NCBI GenBank assembly: GCA_028274465.1
Contig: CM051456.1
Span: forward strand, 7,999,545-8,063,544
Direction of reading: 5' to 3'
Origin: Plantago ovata
Lineage: Eukaryota; Streptophyta; Magnoliopsida; Lamiales; Plantaginaceae
DNA: 64,000 nucleotides
In this document: positions 35,580 through 47,400 of the stretch, one piece after another
Position numbering within the stretch: position 1 is the first letter of the stretch
Layout of the letters: every line of letters starts with the position of its first letter
Position numbers and translations under genes: made by a program
Notes under the pieces: model-generated
What the model saw: the letters and a program-made list of their open reading frames with translations, nothing else
What the model was told of the DNA's origin: nothing
Databases searched by the model: none

Positions 35580-36137
35580 GGCATCTAAAAGACAGTCAAC
35601 CCTGCCACAGTCTCTCCGTTTGCACCAACATGTGGATAAAGAATGCTATCATAAATTAAAAATGGAGATGCAGCAAGTCACTTCCGAGCTGAATTCGACA
35701 AAAGCACAAGCTCAGGAACTTGAGCAGCAGCTCAAGCTATATCCAAATCTCTTAGAGTTCAATCTGAAAACAGGGTCTCTTTGGAGAGGGAAACTGTCAA
35801 AAGCTTAGAGGAAGCACTGAAAAAATGCAAGGCAGACTCAGAGATACATCATATCATGGGATGCTATTTCAACATACAAATCGTCGCAAGAGTTTCCAGG
35901 CAGCCTTTAAAAGACCAGGAGACACACAATCATAAAATTCAAATCCTCGAGTCTTGGACATCCTTTGATCAGACAAGGAAAGATGCAGTTAAGGTGTACA
36001 AGTCATCAAATGAGCTTCAAGATTTCCGAGATGACACAAGGAAAGAAGCGATTGACATTTCCATAGAATCGAAGTTCTTTGAGGCTGTGCAGAAAGAGGT
36101 AGCCAAATATTATGCCAAAGGGTCCGTTGGGAAATAA
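35580..36137 (+). pseudogene. Broken coiled-coil coding relic, unrecognised
   Basis: Two adjoining stretches of coding-like sequence in different frames encode Gln/Glu/Lys-rich coiled coil (QSLRLHQHVDKECYHKLK, then QVTSELNSTKAQAQELEQQL; then ETVKSLEEALKKCKADSE; then DQTRKDAVKVYKSSNEL). Coding-like sequence begins before the first Met, near 35580. The layout (coiled coil, then a 'YKSS' segment) recalls N-terminal parts of plant mobile-element-associated proteins, but I do not recognise a family. It is broken. The first 24 bases after its stop region (36132-36155) are identical to 33940-33963 in a MED26 intron. Confidence 0.4.
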
Positions 36138-37009
36138 TACTAATATAGATAGAATATGTCCATTAATCCTGAAAGATGATGTCGCAGAAGTTTCAAGTTC
36201 CTTAAAACTGTTTTCAGGACTTAGAGAATTAAGGTGGTGCTCTTGGCCTCGATATTTGCTGGGGGGTTGAATGTGTTCTATACGATTGATCTCTAGGAAC
36301 TTTTAGCTCTCTAGCTATTTGTTAAGTATGTTCTTTAATTTACAGCTTCTTGTTATTTTAGCTAGCCCTCTCTTGATTGTTGATGTCTTGTAATGATACT
36401 CTTTAAATTACTCATGATTATCACTGTTGTTAAATTGATCTAAACACAGTTTAGTCAAGAATCCTACACAACTATAATTCAAAGTCTTAAGAGGTCATCT
36501 TTCATGAAAGCAATCATAAAAAATTAGCTCGTGATTTCAACTACCTTTTGTACTTTTGTTGAAACGTAAAAACTGCAGCTAGTAATTTCTACTTCTATTA
36601 TTGACTTGATGATTAGTTCGAATGTTCTAATACAGAAGAATTTCATCCCAGTAGCAACATTTACAATGGTTCAAAAGTTCAATATAACCAGTAAGTTTCA
36701 TCATATATGCTATTTTGGTGTTTGCCTGCATTTTACGTGAGTTTATGAACCATGATAAGTAAAGTACTCTAAGAGAGTTGGACAGTAATTAGAAAGGAGA
36801 GCTAAATTTGAAGAAACATTTGATCATAATGGAAAGAAATCACACAAATTGCAAATGCATAGATATTGAGTTTGGGATCAAGTAGATACTTAGCTACTCA
36901 TCATCCAACTAACAAACTCAAGACTAGGATCGAAACCAACATTACATGCAACTAACTACTTAAAGACTCGGATCGAAATCATGAAAGACAATGCCATGGC
37001 TGATAGTTT
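36138..37009. other. Non-coding between relic and EC1 copy 2
   Basis: No gene supported. The 3' end of the EC1 copy 2 transcript probably lies near 36850-37009. Otherwise AT-rich sequence. Confidence 0.5.
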
Positions 37010-37441
37010 TCACGCTATCGGACTTGGAGCAGGGGAATAGGTCACAGCATTAGAAGCAAAGGCATCACAATATCCGCGTAGAACGTACGTCTGGTCAGGT
37101 GTGAATCCTAGTGAACCCAACAATGTTGGCCAGCAGTGACGTGTTATTACAATTATGGATTTGCAACATGCAGGACCTATATCGATCGTCCCATTGGTGA
37201 AGTAGGCCGTAATCTCATTCGTGCACGACCTGATCTCAGATAGAGCTTTAAAGCAATCCAAGGGGTTGGTATTACCACCTTGGTCATTGGCCTGGAGCTG
37301 GCGTTCAATGTGAGTGGTCGTTGTGGGATTGATGAAGTTCGGAATGAAGGAGCCGAAGGGGAGTAGCCTGGCGGAGGCATAGGAGCTCGACATGATGCAA
37401 GTGGCTGTGAGAATGAAGATGAAACATTTTGAGAAGTCCAT
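37010..37441 (-). CDS. EC1: EC1-like egg cell-secreted protein, copy 2
   Basis: Single exon, 143 residues from the Met at 37441 (MDFSKCFIFILTATC). An upstream in-frame ATG at 37498 would add 19 residues, but it lies only about 20 bases below a TATA box, before the likely transcription start, and would bury the signal peptide; so the second Met is preferred. After the signal peptide comes a linker, then the six-Cys EC1 domain: LDCFKALSEIRSC, PACCKSIIVITRHCWPTL, RGYCD, with LGSLGFTPDQTYVL. It has about half identity to copy 1 in the domain, so the duplication is old. Role as for other EC1 proteins: secreted by the egg cell and acting on sperm. Confidence 0.87.
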   Translation of the reverse strand: MDFSKCFIFILTATCIMSSSYASARLLPFGSFIPNFINPTTTTHIERQLQANDQGGNTNPLDCFKALSEIRSCTNEITAYFTNGTIDIGPACCKSIIVITRHCWPTLLGSLGFTPDQTYVLRGYCDAFASNAVTYSPAPSPIA

Positions 37442-37513
37442 TTTGTGTGCACAAGTTAGTAAATATTGCCAAAGTGATGTTGATGATGGAGAATGCAAGT
37501 GAGAAATGGTGAG

Positions 37514-37522
37514 TTTATATAG
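37514..37522 (-). promoter_or_regulatory. TATA box of EC1 copy 2
   Basis: Minus-strand CTATATAAA, about 75 bases upstream of the preferred start codon (37441). Confidence 0.6.
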
Positions 37523-38479
37523 AAAGAGTGATTGAGGATTTCAAAGGGCTTTCTTGGTTTAATGTGGAGTAATAATAAGAATTATTATTATTTATTGTCA
37601 TCTTTCATCATAACTCCAAAGGACGTGCATGGTATGGGAATGTGAATGGTAACAGTCTTGCCATCTTTTCACATGAAAGTTATTAATCTATATCTACCTT
37701 CCCTTCATCTTCTGCCGTTCCTAAATTTTCACAACCAACTTAACTTGGTAGTAGGAGTAATATATTTTGAGATTTTGAGAAAACAATAAATAAATTACTT
37801 ACTTTACTTTTTGTACTGTGTTGTATGGTCTGGTCTATATATAGAGCTTTTGAATGGGGATGGAGATGAATGTGCTGAAAACCAAGAGCATTGGGATTGA
37901 GCTAGAGTGGACTTATGCTCAAAAGTTGGATACTTGTGTACTGTGATTTTAATCTTTAGAACTTGAACACCAAAACAAAAATTAACTATGCGCTGAATCC
38001 AAGCAACACAAATTAACACATCATTCATATCACATGATTCGATTCCATGGTAGAACTGAACAATACTCTGAGACTTAAAAGTTAAAAAACCATGAATCCA
38101 TGATCGCGTAATGTATCAGATTTGGACACCCCATAGGAAGCGCAGGTCTCGTAGAAAGTAGAAACACTAATTGGCAAGATCAATATCAAAACAATTCACA
38201 AAAAAATCAAAATGGATTAAAAGTTCGAGCTGCCCATTTTTGCGTAAACCATATGTCTACATTTGACATTTCCCTAATTTATTTTGTACTAAAGTTCGTC
38301 CAAAATCAATAAAGTTGACGTTTTTATGAAAAGAAGAATCATATTTTATACTTTGATGTATTAATGAAATGACAAAAAAGCCCTCAGGCTCTATTGAACT
38401 CTAAAATTGCAAAATATCCAATTCAGATTGTCTCATACACACCAACACCCAAATACGAGAGACGTAGTGTTGGTAGATA
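37523..38479. other. Non-coding, nothing recognised
   Basis: Upstream region of EC1 copy 2. The minus-strand ORF at 37804-38028 shows no support. A phrase similar to decayed MITE DNA (AAAATCAATAAAGTTGACG) occurs near 38300. No element ends defined. Confidence 0.45.
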
Positions 38480-38790
38480 GGCTTTCGTCTTCTCCATCTC
38501 TCTGTCCGAGTTTAGCAACTGCATTCGCCAAGTGATGCGCCATTCATCCTACCCAACTTAATCTAATTTGCCATGGAAGACTCAACAGGAAACTCTCTGT
38601 GAGGTCGAGGAGTGGTGTTGACACTGATTCTTCACCCAACACCATTCGAGCTACCTGTTGTGAGTCAAATTTTACTTGTAGTTGAGAGATCTTCCGTACG
38701 TACCCAAATTTGCTTGAAGCCTTCCAATACGACTTGTTTGTAGTCTCGGAGAACACCACCTATTATTAATCATAACAATGGGGATTTCGG
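38480..38790 (-). pseudogene. LINE-type RNase H relic
   Basis: Minus-strand reading contains the second half of an RVT_3 RNase H domain: LQVKFDSQQVARMVLGEESV, then STPLLDLTESFLL, then WQIRLSWVG and, after a TGA at about 38547-38549, MAHHLANAVAKLG. The Asp of the QTDS-type motif is present (KFDSQQ); the last catalytic Asp is replaced by Asn (ANAVAKLG). The first half and the zf-RVT region are missing. It lies about 250 bp upstream of the WD40 gene, so its right part may fall within that promoter. Confidence 0.65.
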
Positions 38791-39034
38791 ATCGGCCTCT
38801 TTGACTCGTTTCCGTTAACCCGGAATTTACATAGAACTTTACCATAATATAATATACGATTCTCAATCTAACAAGTAGTTTTAAAACAAACGTGACATGT
38901 AAAATTGCAAAATCTGGCTCTAGTAAATTCCTTCTTCTTCTTCTTCTTGTCTTGCTCTTGAAATCAGACCTTGTTAACAAAAAACCAAATCAACAAAACA
39001 GGTTTGCTCCAATACCACCAATTCCAACCCTGGA

Positions 39035-42000
39035 ATGAGCGGAACTGGAGGTTTGCCCCAGACGGAAGCTAACGTGCTCCGTGGCCACGAAGGCGCGGTA
39101 CTGGCCGCGCGTTTCAACGACAATGGCGAATACTGCTTGAGCTGTGGTAAAGACCGTACCATACGCCTATGGAATCCCCACCGTGGTTTGCACATCAAGA
39201 CCTACAAGGCCCATGCCCGTGAAGTTCGCGACGTCCATGTCACTAAGTAACCTTTCCTCTTTCCCCTAAACCCTAGATAGATAGATTAAATTAAACGTTT
39301 GTTTGTTATTTTAATTATTACTCTATATTTATTTGTGTAATTGTGTGTGTTCTTCAGCTGATTGAATCCAATTTTGTTGTTTGTGACTAGTGATAATTCG
39401 AAGCTTATTTCGTGCGGAGGTGACCGCCAGATTTTCTATTGGGATGTGGCTAGTGGTCGTGTTATTCGCAAATTTCGTGGACATGACAGTGAGGTCAGTC
39501 TCATTTTTTAATTGGCTGAAAATTATTGATTTATTAGATATGATTGAATTTCAGGTATAAGGAAGTTCCAATTTGAGCTTCATTTCATCGCTAATGTATG
39601 CATTATATTATATGCATCCTTTTTGTTCAGCTTTTCAATTTGCCCAAAGTGATTGATTATTTTTAGTTTTATGAGGTAAAAGGAGGTTCGAATTCGAGTT
39701 TTATTTCATGCTGCCATATGCATTATATTTGTCTTCACTCATTCCATATTGAGGAGGACTCTTTCATATCCTCACTAATCTACTCTGTTTACTTCATACT
39801 GTATCAATGTGACTGTATTGCTCTATTCATTCTCTTTCGTGTTACCAGGTGAATGCAGTCAAGTTTAACGAATATGCTTCAGTAGTGGTATCAGCCGGCT
39901 ATGATCGCTCTGTGCGTGCTTGGGACTGCAGATCTCACAGCACTGAACCCATTCAAGTTAGTAGTTTCCTATTTTCATTTTCATGAATTTATCTCTTTTC
40001 AGTAATTGACTCTTGTGTGTGTGTCTTTATTTCCTGCTGGTAGTCGAACCCTGATTGTAAGAGAGGAAGGGCAGTGAGTGATTCTTGACTGTTTAAGCTG
40101 CCTTTCAAAGAAAACTACCTACTTCTTTCTTGTTTCTACTTCTTAAACTTTTTTCATTTGATTTTGCTTACCTTAAATCCAGGAATGCTCATGAAGGAGC
40201 TCAATAAAACCTTCTGATATGTATAACTTTTGGGAGAGAGTTCCGTGAATGTTGAGTCGCTAATTGTTAAACAGCGCGATAATTTCTTCTTTAATTGGAT
40301 CTTGTTAGTGTTAACTGTGTGATGAATATGGACGTTTATGTGTCAGTTATATACTTCTATAACTTTGGGCATATTGTTTCCATACAAATCATCTGCTACT
40401 ATGAAACTCTTGATTTACCTTTCAGAATTTTACTTTGGAAATTATGAACCTTTGACTCTCCTGGAATTTTATAAACCTATGTCTAAAAACTGTTATTCTT
40501 AAGACTAAATGATTGACTGGTTAGGTTATGTCTGAACTAACCACATGGATTAAGCTGATAAAATGAGTTTCTCCCCTCATTTTAAATGTTTAAAATCAAA
40601 GCACCTGTTAACTAATATTTGGGAAAACACTCTTATGCATAGGTTTCTTGGACCATCCTGTGGTCTGACTCCAGACATTGTTAAGGATCTTTAATTGATT
40701 AGCTAAAATCCACATTTGAGTCTAAACCTTTCATGTTTCTTTGAATTACACCCTGTTCAAGTTCATGATAGTTTTTTTCATCACTTCTAATGAATTATGA
40801 ATTTTGTGCAGATCATTGACACCTTCTCTGACAGTGTTATGTCCGTTTGTTTGACAAAACTGAGATAATTGCTGGAAGTGTTGATGGCACTGTCCGAACA
40901 TTTGATATTAGAATCGGAAGGTATGTGGCTTTAGATGACTATTACTATGCAGCACTTTGTTTTAAATGTGCAGACTTGAAAATCTAGTTGTTTTGTTTAT
41001 GCTCATATACATACTCAACTTTTGAAGTTGCGGACATGAAAAGCTAGTTATTCTTTTTGGTGCTTATGATTTACATAATATAATACACACTCTAACCTTA
41101 TCCTTCTGACTTCTTGCTTTCAGAGAATTATCTGATGATCTCGGGCAGCCTGTGAACTGTATCTCCCTTTCAAATGATGGAAATTGTGTCTTAGCTGGCT
41201 GCCTTGATTCTACCTTGCGACTTCTGGACAGGTATATGCTTCCGCAGAATTCTAATATTGTATGTAGCATTCAGGTTGCATCTTTATATTAACTTATCAT
41301 TTGAACCCCTACTATTTCGTGGCAGGTCAACTGGCGAATCATTGCAAGAATATAAAGGTCATACTTGCAAGGTTAGTCTAGAAGAATAGTGTCATAGACC
41401 TCAAATTTGAGTGTCATTTTCTCTCAATATTCACTTCTTACCCATGGTTTTATAGCTTTGATGTGTGACTCGTAAATAACTATTAACTCTTATCATTCTC
41501 ATTGTAACTTCACCAGTCATATAAGATGGATTGCTGCCTTACCAACACAGATGCCCATGTCGCCAGTGGTTCAGAAGATGGTTATGTATACTTTTGGGAT
41601 CTTGTGGATGCATCTGTCCTCTCCAGATTCCGTGCTCACTTGTCAGTGGTAATATGGCCACTACACTTATCTGCTTTTTTAAAATTGGTTATTTATATTG
41701 TATTAGTACTTATATGCAAGTCATATTCTAGTGAAAATAATGAGAAGTTTTGCATCAGAGGAACAAAATATCCAAATTACTAATGGGGTTTTAGAGATCA
41801 ATTGCATGCGTCGCTATTCCTCGTTACTACATTCACCATCTTTCTTTAAATACTCATCAGCATTCTCGTATATCATTTCCGTACTTGAACAATTTAGTGG
41901 AAGTATATTCATATTTACTCAAATTTATTTTTAAATGAAGAGCTGTATTCAGTTTATAACTTGGTTTGGCAGTGATATATAATAGCATGATGATGCATTT

Positions 42001-42286
42001 TTGCAAGCACAAGCTCCGCATACATATTGGGGTAAAATTTTGTTATCTGGAGTAGTTTCTGGGTGTTGGTTTTTTATGTTGAGAAAGGCAGGGTTTACAT
42101 TTGTTTATTTGGGCCATGGCGCTACCCTCCTTTTCAATTAAAGTGCTGTCGTTTCCCTAATCTTGGATGTTCTAATTTGTTTCTCCACCATTCGATGGAC
42201 AGGTAACTAGTGTAAGTTATCACCCAAGGGATGCTTGTATGATAAGTGCATCAGTTGATGGAACTATTCGAGTTTGGAAAGCCTAA
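39035..42286 (+). CDS. WDR83/MORG1-like WD40 protein, frame broken in exon 4
   Basis: Eight exons: 39035-39246, 39391-39493, 39849-39956, 40812-40920, 41124-41231, 41326-41371, 41517-41648, 42203-42286. They encode a ~300-residue seven-bladed WD40 propeller (LRGHEGAVLAARFN, RTIRLWNP, DRQIFYWDV, SVRAWDCR, STLRLLDR, GYVYFWDLVD, GTIRVWKA), orthologous to Arabidopsis At5g64730 and animal WDR83/MORG1, a MAPK scaffold also found in spliceosomes. Exon 4 is 109 bases, where phase with exons 3 and 5 needs 110: after CLTK the frame runs into a TAA, while one base shift continues as TEIIAGSVDGTVRTFDIRIGR. The discrepancy is at the four-A run 40856-40859 (relatives read LTKTEI). Everything else is intact, so an assembly homopolymer error or a very recent mutation is likely. 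Confidence 0.9.
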
Positions 42287-43018
42287 GAACACTCGCAGTA
42301 TGGACTATCATCCTCTTGGACCAGCTACTATCATGGCCTTTGTAAACTATTGCATCACCGACTAGCTAATCAGACACAAGCCCCTCCTCGGACACATTCC
42401 AGCTTTTGCGCCTCAGGCTAAGGGTATTAGCAAACCTGCGTTTCGAGCTGCTGACTGCTGTTCCCTCCCAAGGACAGATTCTTACATGTTACTCATCCAC
42501 CACTGGGAACACCACTTCCTGTCTGGCTTGCATGTTGCCAGTGGTCACCCTGAGCCTGGATTGAACTCATAGTTCCATCGTTTATAGATTCCTTGCCCGT
42601 AGACAAAACACAGATATTTTACATGCCTACCGTATTTTAGGAGTAAAATTTATGCACGGGGTATGGCTGAGGTATTGAAATTGCACAGATGAAATCGAAT
42701 GTCTTGGTTACGGTAGATGAATATATTTGATGTACTGTCAATACGTCTGAGATAATTGTTGAAGGTGAAATTATCGGAAGACCTAAAATGACGTACACAA
42801 CCAAATGGATAGATGCGGTTTCTTCGATCATGGGAGACCCCTAATAAGACCACCTTTCAATATTCATTGTGGATTCCATATGTATAATAAGGGGTCTGTC
42901 TCACTAGGGTACTCCCTAGCTAGGATCGAATCCTGAGAGATGCTAACCATTTGTCACACTTTACACATGAAATAGTGGAGTAAATCCATTTTAGATATTT
43001 CAAAGTGCTTGCAGATGC
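42287..43018. other. 3' flank of WD40 gene
   Basis: Contains the probable 3' untranslated region of the WD40 gene (to about 42650) and then unassigned DNA. The minus-strand ORFs here (42637-42853, 42920-43153) are not supported. Confidence 0.5.
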
Positions 43019-43026
43019 ATGTAGTC

Positions 43027-43553
43027 GGGCAAAATCCGTTTTTGGTACTTCAGAGTGCGTCAGGTTCAATTTTGGTACTCCAAAGTGATACATTGACAAA
43101 TTTTGGTACTCCATAGTGGCTAGGTCCAATTTAAGTTTTCCAAAATGACACATGAATCAATTTTGGTACTTTGTTAATTCTTGGGTTAGGGTTTTAGAGC
43201 TCAATCGACAATGGAGAAGGAAGGAGAGGAATGTCGATATGTAAAAAAGAAAAACGGGTTTAGGGATTTTAGTTTATCGGTGTTTTTGTTGGTCGACTCT
43301 AATTTGTTTTCCTTAATTTTTAATCGGGTGCGTGTGATACATGCCCTTTATATCAATAAAAAGATACAAATTTGTTTAAACTACCGGCGAGTGTATTCTA
43401 GGCATGCGTGTGACACCCGTTTCCGACAAAAATCGACAAAGTACCAAAATTAGTTAGTGTGTCACTTTGGAGTACCTAAATTGGACCTGGCCACTCTAGA
43501 GTACCAAAAGTGGACTTAGCGCACTCTGGAGTACCAAAAATGGATTTTATCCC
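43027..43553. mobile_element. TIR element with repeated subterminal motif
   Basis: A perfect 8-bp direct repeat, ATGTAGTC (43019-43026, 43554-43561), flanks 527 bp. The ends are inverted: GGGCAAAATCCGTTTTTGG at the left, reversed GGGATAAAATCCATTTTTGG at the right, with imperfect arms that run for about 150 bp. Both arms contain several copies of 'TTTTGGTACTCCAAAGTG' in opposite orientation. No transposase. The 8-bp duplication suggests hAT, the long arms suggest a foldback or MULE-type element; the superfamily is left open. Confidence 0.7.
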
Positions 43554-43561
43554 ATGTAGTC

Positions 43562-44487
43562 ACAAAATCGTGCTATTGGAGTTTTTTTTTGATTTTCCAA
43601 AATGATTGTGTTCAACGGAGAATAAAGTGAACAACAACGTACGTGGTAACCACTAATCGAACATAACCAAAAATGACAAAAGAAAAAAAGTAAGAAGAAT
43701 CAAACATAGTGAAGAAATTAGAAAAAATGGACACCTGTTGTACACTTATTTGTACTTTATAGTACCAAAAATATAGATTACAATGTTAATATGTGTCCAT
43801 CTTTATTGTTTTGCAACTTTGAGCAGAGTTGTTGCCGCGGTCATATTTTTCATTTCTTTTTTCCTATCAGATTGGAAATGTTCCAAATAATAAGTATATT
43901 ACATTAAAGTATTTGTATCGGATATGGCCGGCTTTCCATATTAAATTGGAACCCTACTAGTATCATTAGTGATTGTGAGATTCCTTCATTTTTTGCAAGT
44001 TATTCAAATATCTTAAAGTCCAATTAACAATTAGAACACGCAAATACTAGTTCAGATAGACACACTCTTCGCACACGAGGAAAAGTAAAAAGGTTTTGTG
44101 CTTTCTAACGGGAAATCAAAGCATTACTGGCTACACCAATGATGATGCATTTTATTTTACTTCCTTCATAAGAATTCCCTTCTATGTTGTTACTACCAGT
44201 AGCTTTTTATGCATAACATTCTTAACTTTCACGATCTTAAAAGGATATAAACGCCACTAGTTATATGCTGGCACGACACTTCGCCATTGTTATTCCACTA
44301 CCGAGCATTTCTCCGCCACATTACTTTTATTTAGCACTAACTTATAAGTTGAATGAGGTTATTCAATCTAAATACATAGTAGCAGTATATTACATGAATA
44401 TGACTAACAGGTAACTGATTCTATAAAGTACATCATGTGACTTATAACAAAATTAAACTATCTTATTTGTTTTATGAGTTATTATAT
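43562..44487. other. Non-coding, nothing recognised
   Basis: AT-rich intergenic DNA between two TIR elements; no gene or repeat end supported. Confidence 0.5.
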
Positions 44488-47400
44488 AGTAAGGCTAGCC
44501 TTTCCTATTATCATGGAAAGTCCTGGTTTTTATTGCAAAAACCAGAAACAAAAACCACTAGGCGGTTTTCGCGGTTTTGGTAGAAAAAAAAACCGGTTCA
44601 TTATATATACCCCAATAATCACGCTGAAATCACAGAAACCCCCAAAACACATACCCCAAGGTGTAACTGCGTGTTTTTACGTCAAATTCTCCCGATCCAT
44701 TGTTCTCGCCGGGTTTTTGCCGGAAATTCACCGATCGGAGCTCGATCCAATAGAATCTCAACCGATACAACTTGTACGGAGCTCAATCAGGTTAAATCAA
44801 CAACGATATTCTCTTATTTAACAACAAATCTCTGATTTCCATACGATTTTGCAATAGAATTTGATTATTTTCCTCATTCAACTATGTTTTTCTGATCGAT
44901 TGATGTTTTTCTGATTTTTCAATCGATTTGCGATCGAAATTGATCTTCAAAACGTTTCGATTTAGCTGGTAGAATACTCGAATCACCGAATAGAAACTAG
45001 TGGAGATGGAAGCTCCTCAGATCTGGATATTATTGAAAAAATTCAACACGAGCAGCAAATTCGCAGGTTTCTATATACTTTTAAGCCATGTTGTTATGAT
45101 TTGATGTTTATGTAGTATGTCTCTGCATATTTTCATTTGATAACGCCATGTTATGGTTTTTAATATGACGTGTTATGGTTTTAATCGACGCTGTAATAAT
45201 ATGTTTTGTTTGTCAAGTATAATTGTGCATATTTTCATTTGATAACACCATGTTATGGTTTTAATTGACGTTGTTATAATATTTTTGGTTTGTATGCTAT
45301 GCCTCTGCATTTTTTCACTTGATAACGCAATGTTATGGTTTTTAATATGACATGTTATCGTTTTAACTGACGTTGTTATAATATTTTTAGTCAATTTGTA
45401 CTTGGAATCGTTGTCCAAAACATTCTAATTTAGCTGTGGGAATATTCGAATATGCAAAACAACAATGGTGAAGAAGAAAGCTTCTCAGATCTGGAAATTA
45501 TTGAAATGAATAGAACCAGAGCAGCAAATTGTACGTTACTATATACTTTTAAAAAACTTCATTTTATAGATTGATCTTTATGTAGTATTTTTGTGCATAT
45601 TTTTATTTCATAACACCCTGTTATGGTTTTGAAAATGTCGTGTTATGGTTTTAATTGACGCTTTTATAATATTTTGAAGCCTTGTTGTTGCTGGTTATTA
45701 GTCTGTCTACTATTTTCTGCATTTTTTCATTGAATCACGTCGTGTTATGGTTTTTTCTAAGTTCCTGAATACTTTTAAAACATTTTCGCTATATATTGTT
45801 CTATATTTGTGTAGTATGTTTCTGCATTTTTCATTGAATCACGTTGTGTTATGGTTTTGAATCTACATACTTTTAAGACTGGTTGTTATGGTGAGTTGTA
45901 GTTCCTACGATAGTCTGATTGTTACAGTTTCTAGCGCTCATGTTACGATTTTAAGTTGACTTAGTTATGGTTTTATGTTATGGTGTTATATACAACACAT
46001 TTATAGGTTTGTAATAGGGAACATGTTTTTATCGTATTCTTTATTCAACATGTTAATTAAACCTTTTACATTATTTTGATTGACACATGGGGAGGTTATA
46101 AGTTCCCTTGTTATGGTTTTAATGCATGGTGTTATGGTTCTAATCATCCTTGTTTTATGATTTTCAGTTGCAATGAACATGGTTGTGTCTCCATCGGTTG
46201 TGGAAAATCAAGACCAAACAAAAAAGGGGGAGAGCATAAGGACAACTATTAAGAGATCGGGTTGTAAGGCACATGACCGGGCAAAGTACGAAAGAAAGCA
46301 AGACCTATATAAAAATAGTAGGCATCACATTCAACACAATAACAAATTATGGCACCATTGGAGTTAAATCACATTAAGCGCAGATATCAAAAGACTCAGA
46401 TCCAGTTTGCATAAAAAATACCACCTGAGTGCTTCTTGTAATTTTGTTCCTTTAATAATACTTGTTTTAAAACCTTCAATAAAGTGACTGAATGTTTCAA
46501 TCACGACATAAATGAGTTGTTCAATTTTACACTAATTGGCATAGTCACATATATCTCATGATATAGTTTTTTTTTTTTAATGAGAATCTCATATAGTAGT
46601 TGATGTGGCTATAAGTAACCTTGTAATTGTGGTTTTAAATATCCACTGTTGCGGTACTAAGAACTCAAATTAAGATTTTAATGGAGAACGGTTGTTGTAA
46701 TTTGTTGCTATGATAGTACCTAGTTTTAAAAGTTTCATTTGAATGAATGTATTTCAGTCCTGACATGAATGAATTATTCAATTTTACACTATTTAATTAT
46801 AACATAGTCTCCTGACTTTACATTGTGCCTTTTTTTTTTAAAGCACAACAAAAGCTCTTCAAAGTATAACATAGATTGTCAAAACCATATCATACATAAG
46901 TCTTATGACAATTATGTTGTCCCTTAAATTCATAACATGACATCTTAAAACCATACCATATATCTCTTATAACAAGTTGGTGTGGTTACAGTTGATGTTA
47001 CATTGTTTGCAACTGGTAATGTTTCAGATTCTGAATAACCGAGCACAATTTATCAATTGATCGAGAAAGTGCGAGCTAAGATAAGAATCTACAAGATTTC
47101 GAAGAAGTAAGGATGTGTAATGTGTTTTTTGACATTACCAGCTGCAAACAACATCATGATGTACCCAGCAGTCATAGCATCTTATCTATTAAAACCATAA
47201 CAAGACATATTAAAACCATAATGTATGCTCTTAAAACCATAATATCATGGATTAAGAAAATAACCAGAACATACAGTAAAAACATAACTAATTTTTCGAA
47301 AGGCAAAAGCTAATTGTTCAAATAAAAAACTACTTCAATAACATCCAACATAAACACTTTGTCCAGAACATTATACAACCTACATATTCGAAATCTTGTT

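Noticed and set aside
37442-37498. Upstream ATG extending EC1 copy 2 by 19 residues
   Set aside because: It lies about 20 bases below the TATA box, likely before the transcript start, and would precede the signal peptide.
43211-43453. 80-codon ORF (MEKEGEECRYVKKK) within the 43.0-43.6 kb TIR element
   Set aside because: Lies in the spacer of a non-coding element and has no domain similarity.
44474-44821. 115-codon ORF at the left edge of the 4.4-kb TIR element
   Set aside because: It starts outside the TIR and runs through it; more likely leader DNA than a protein.
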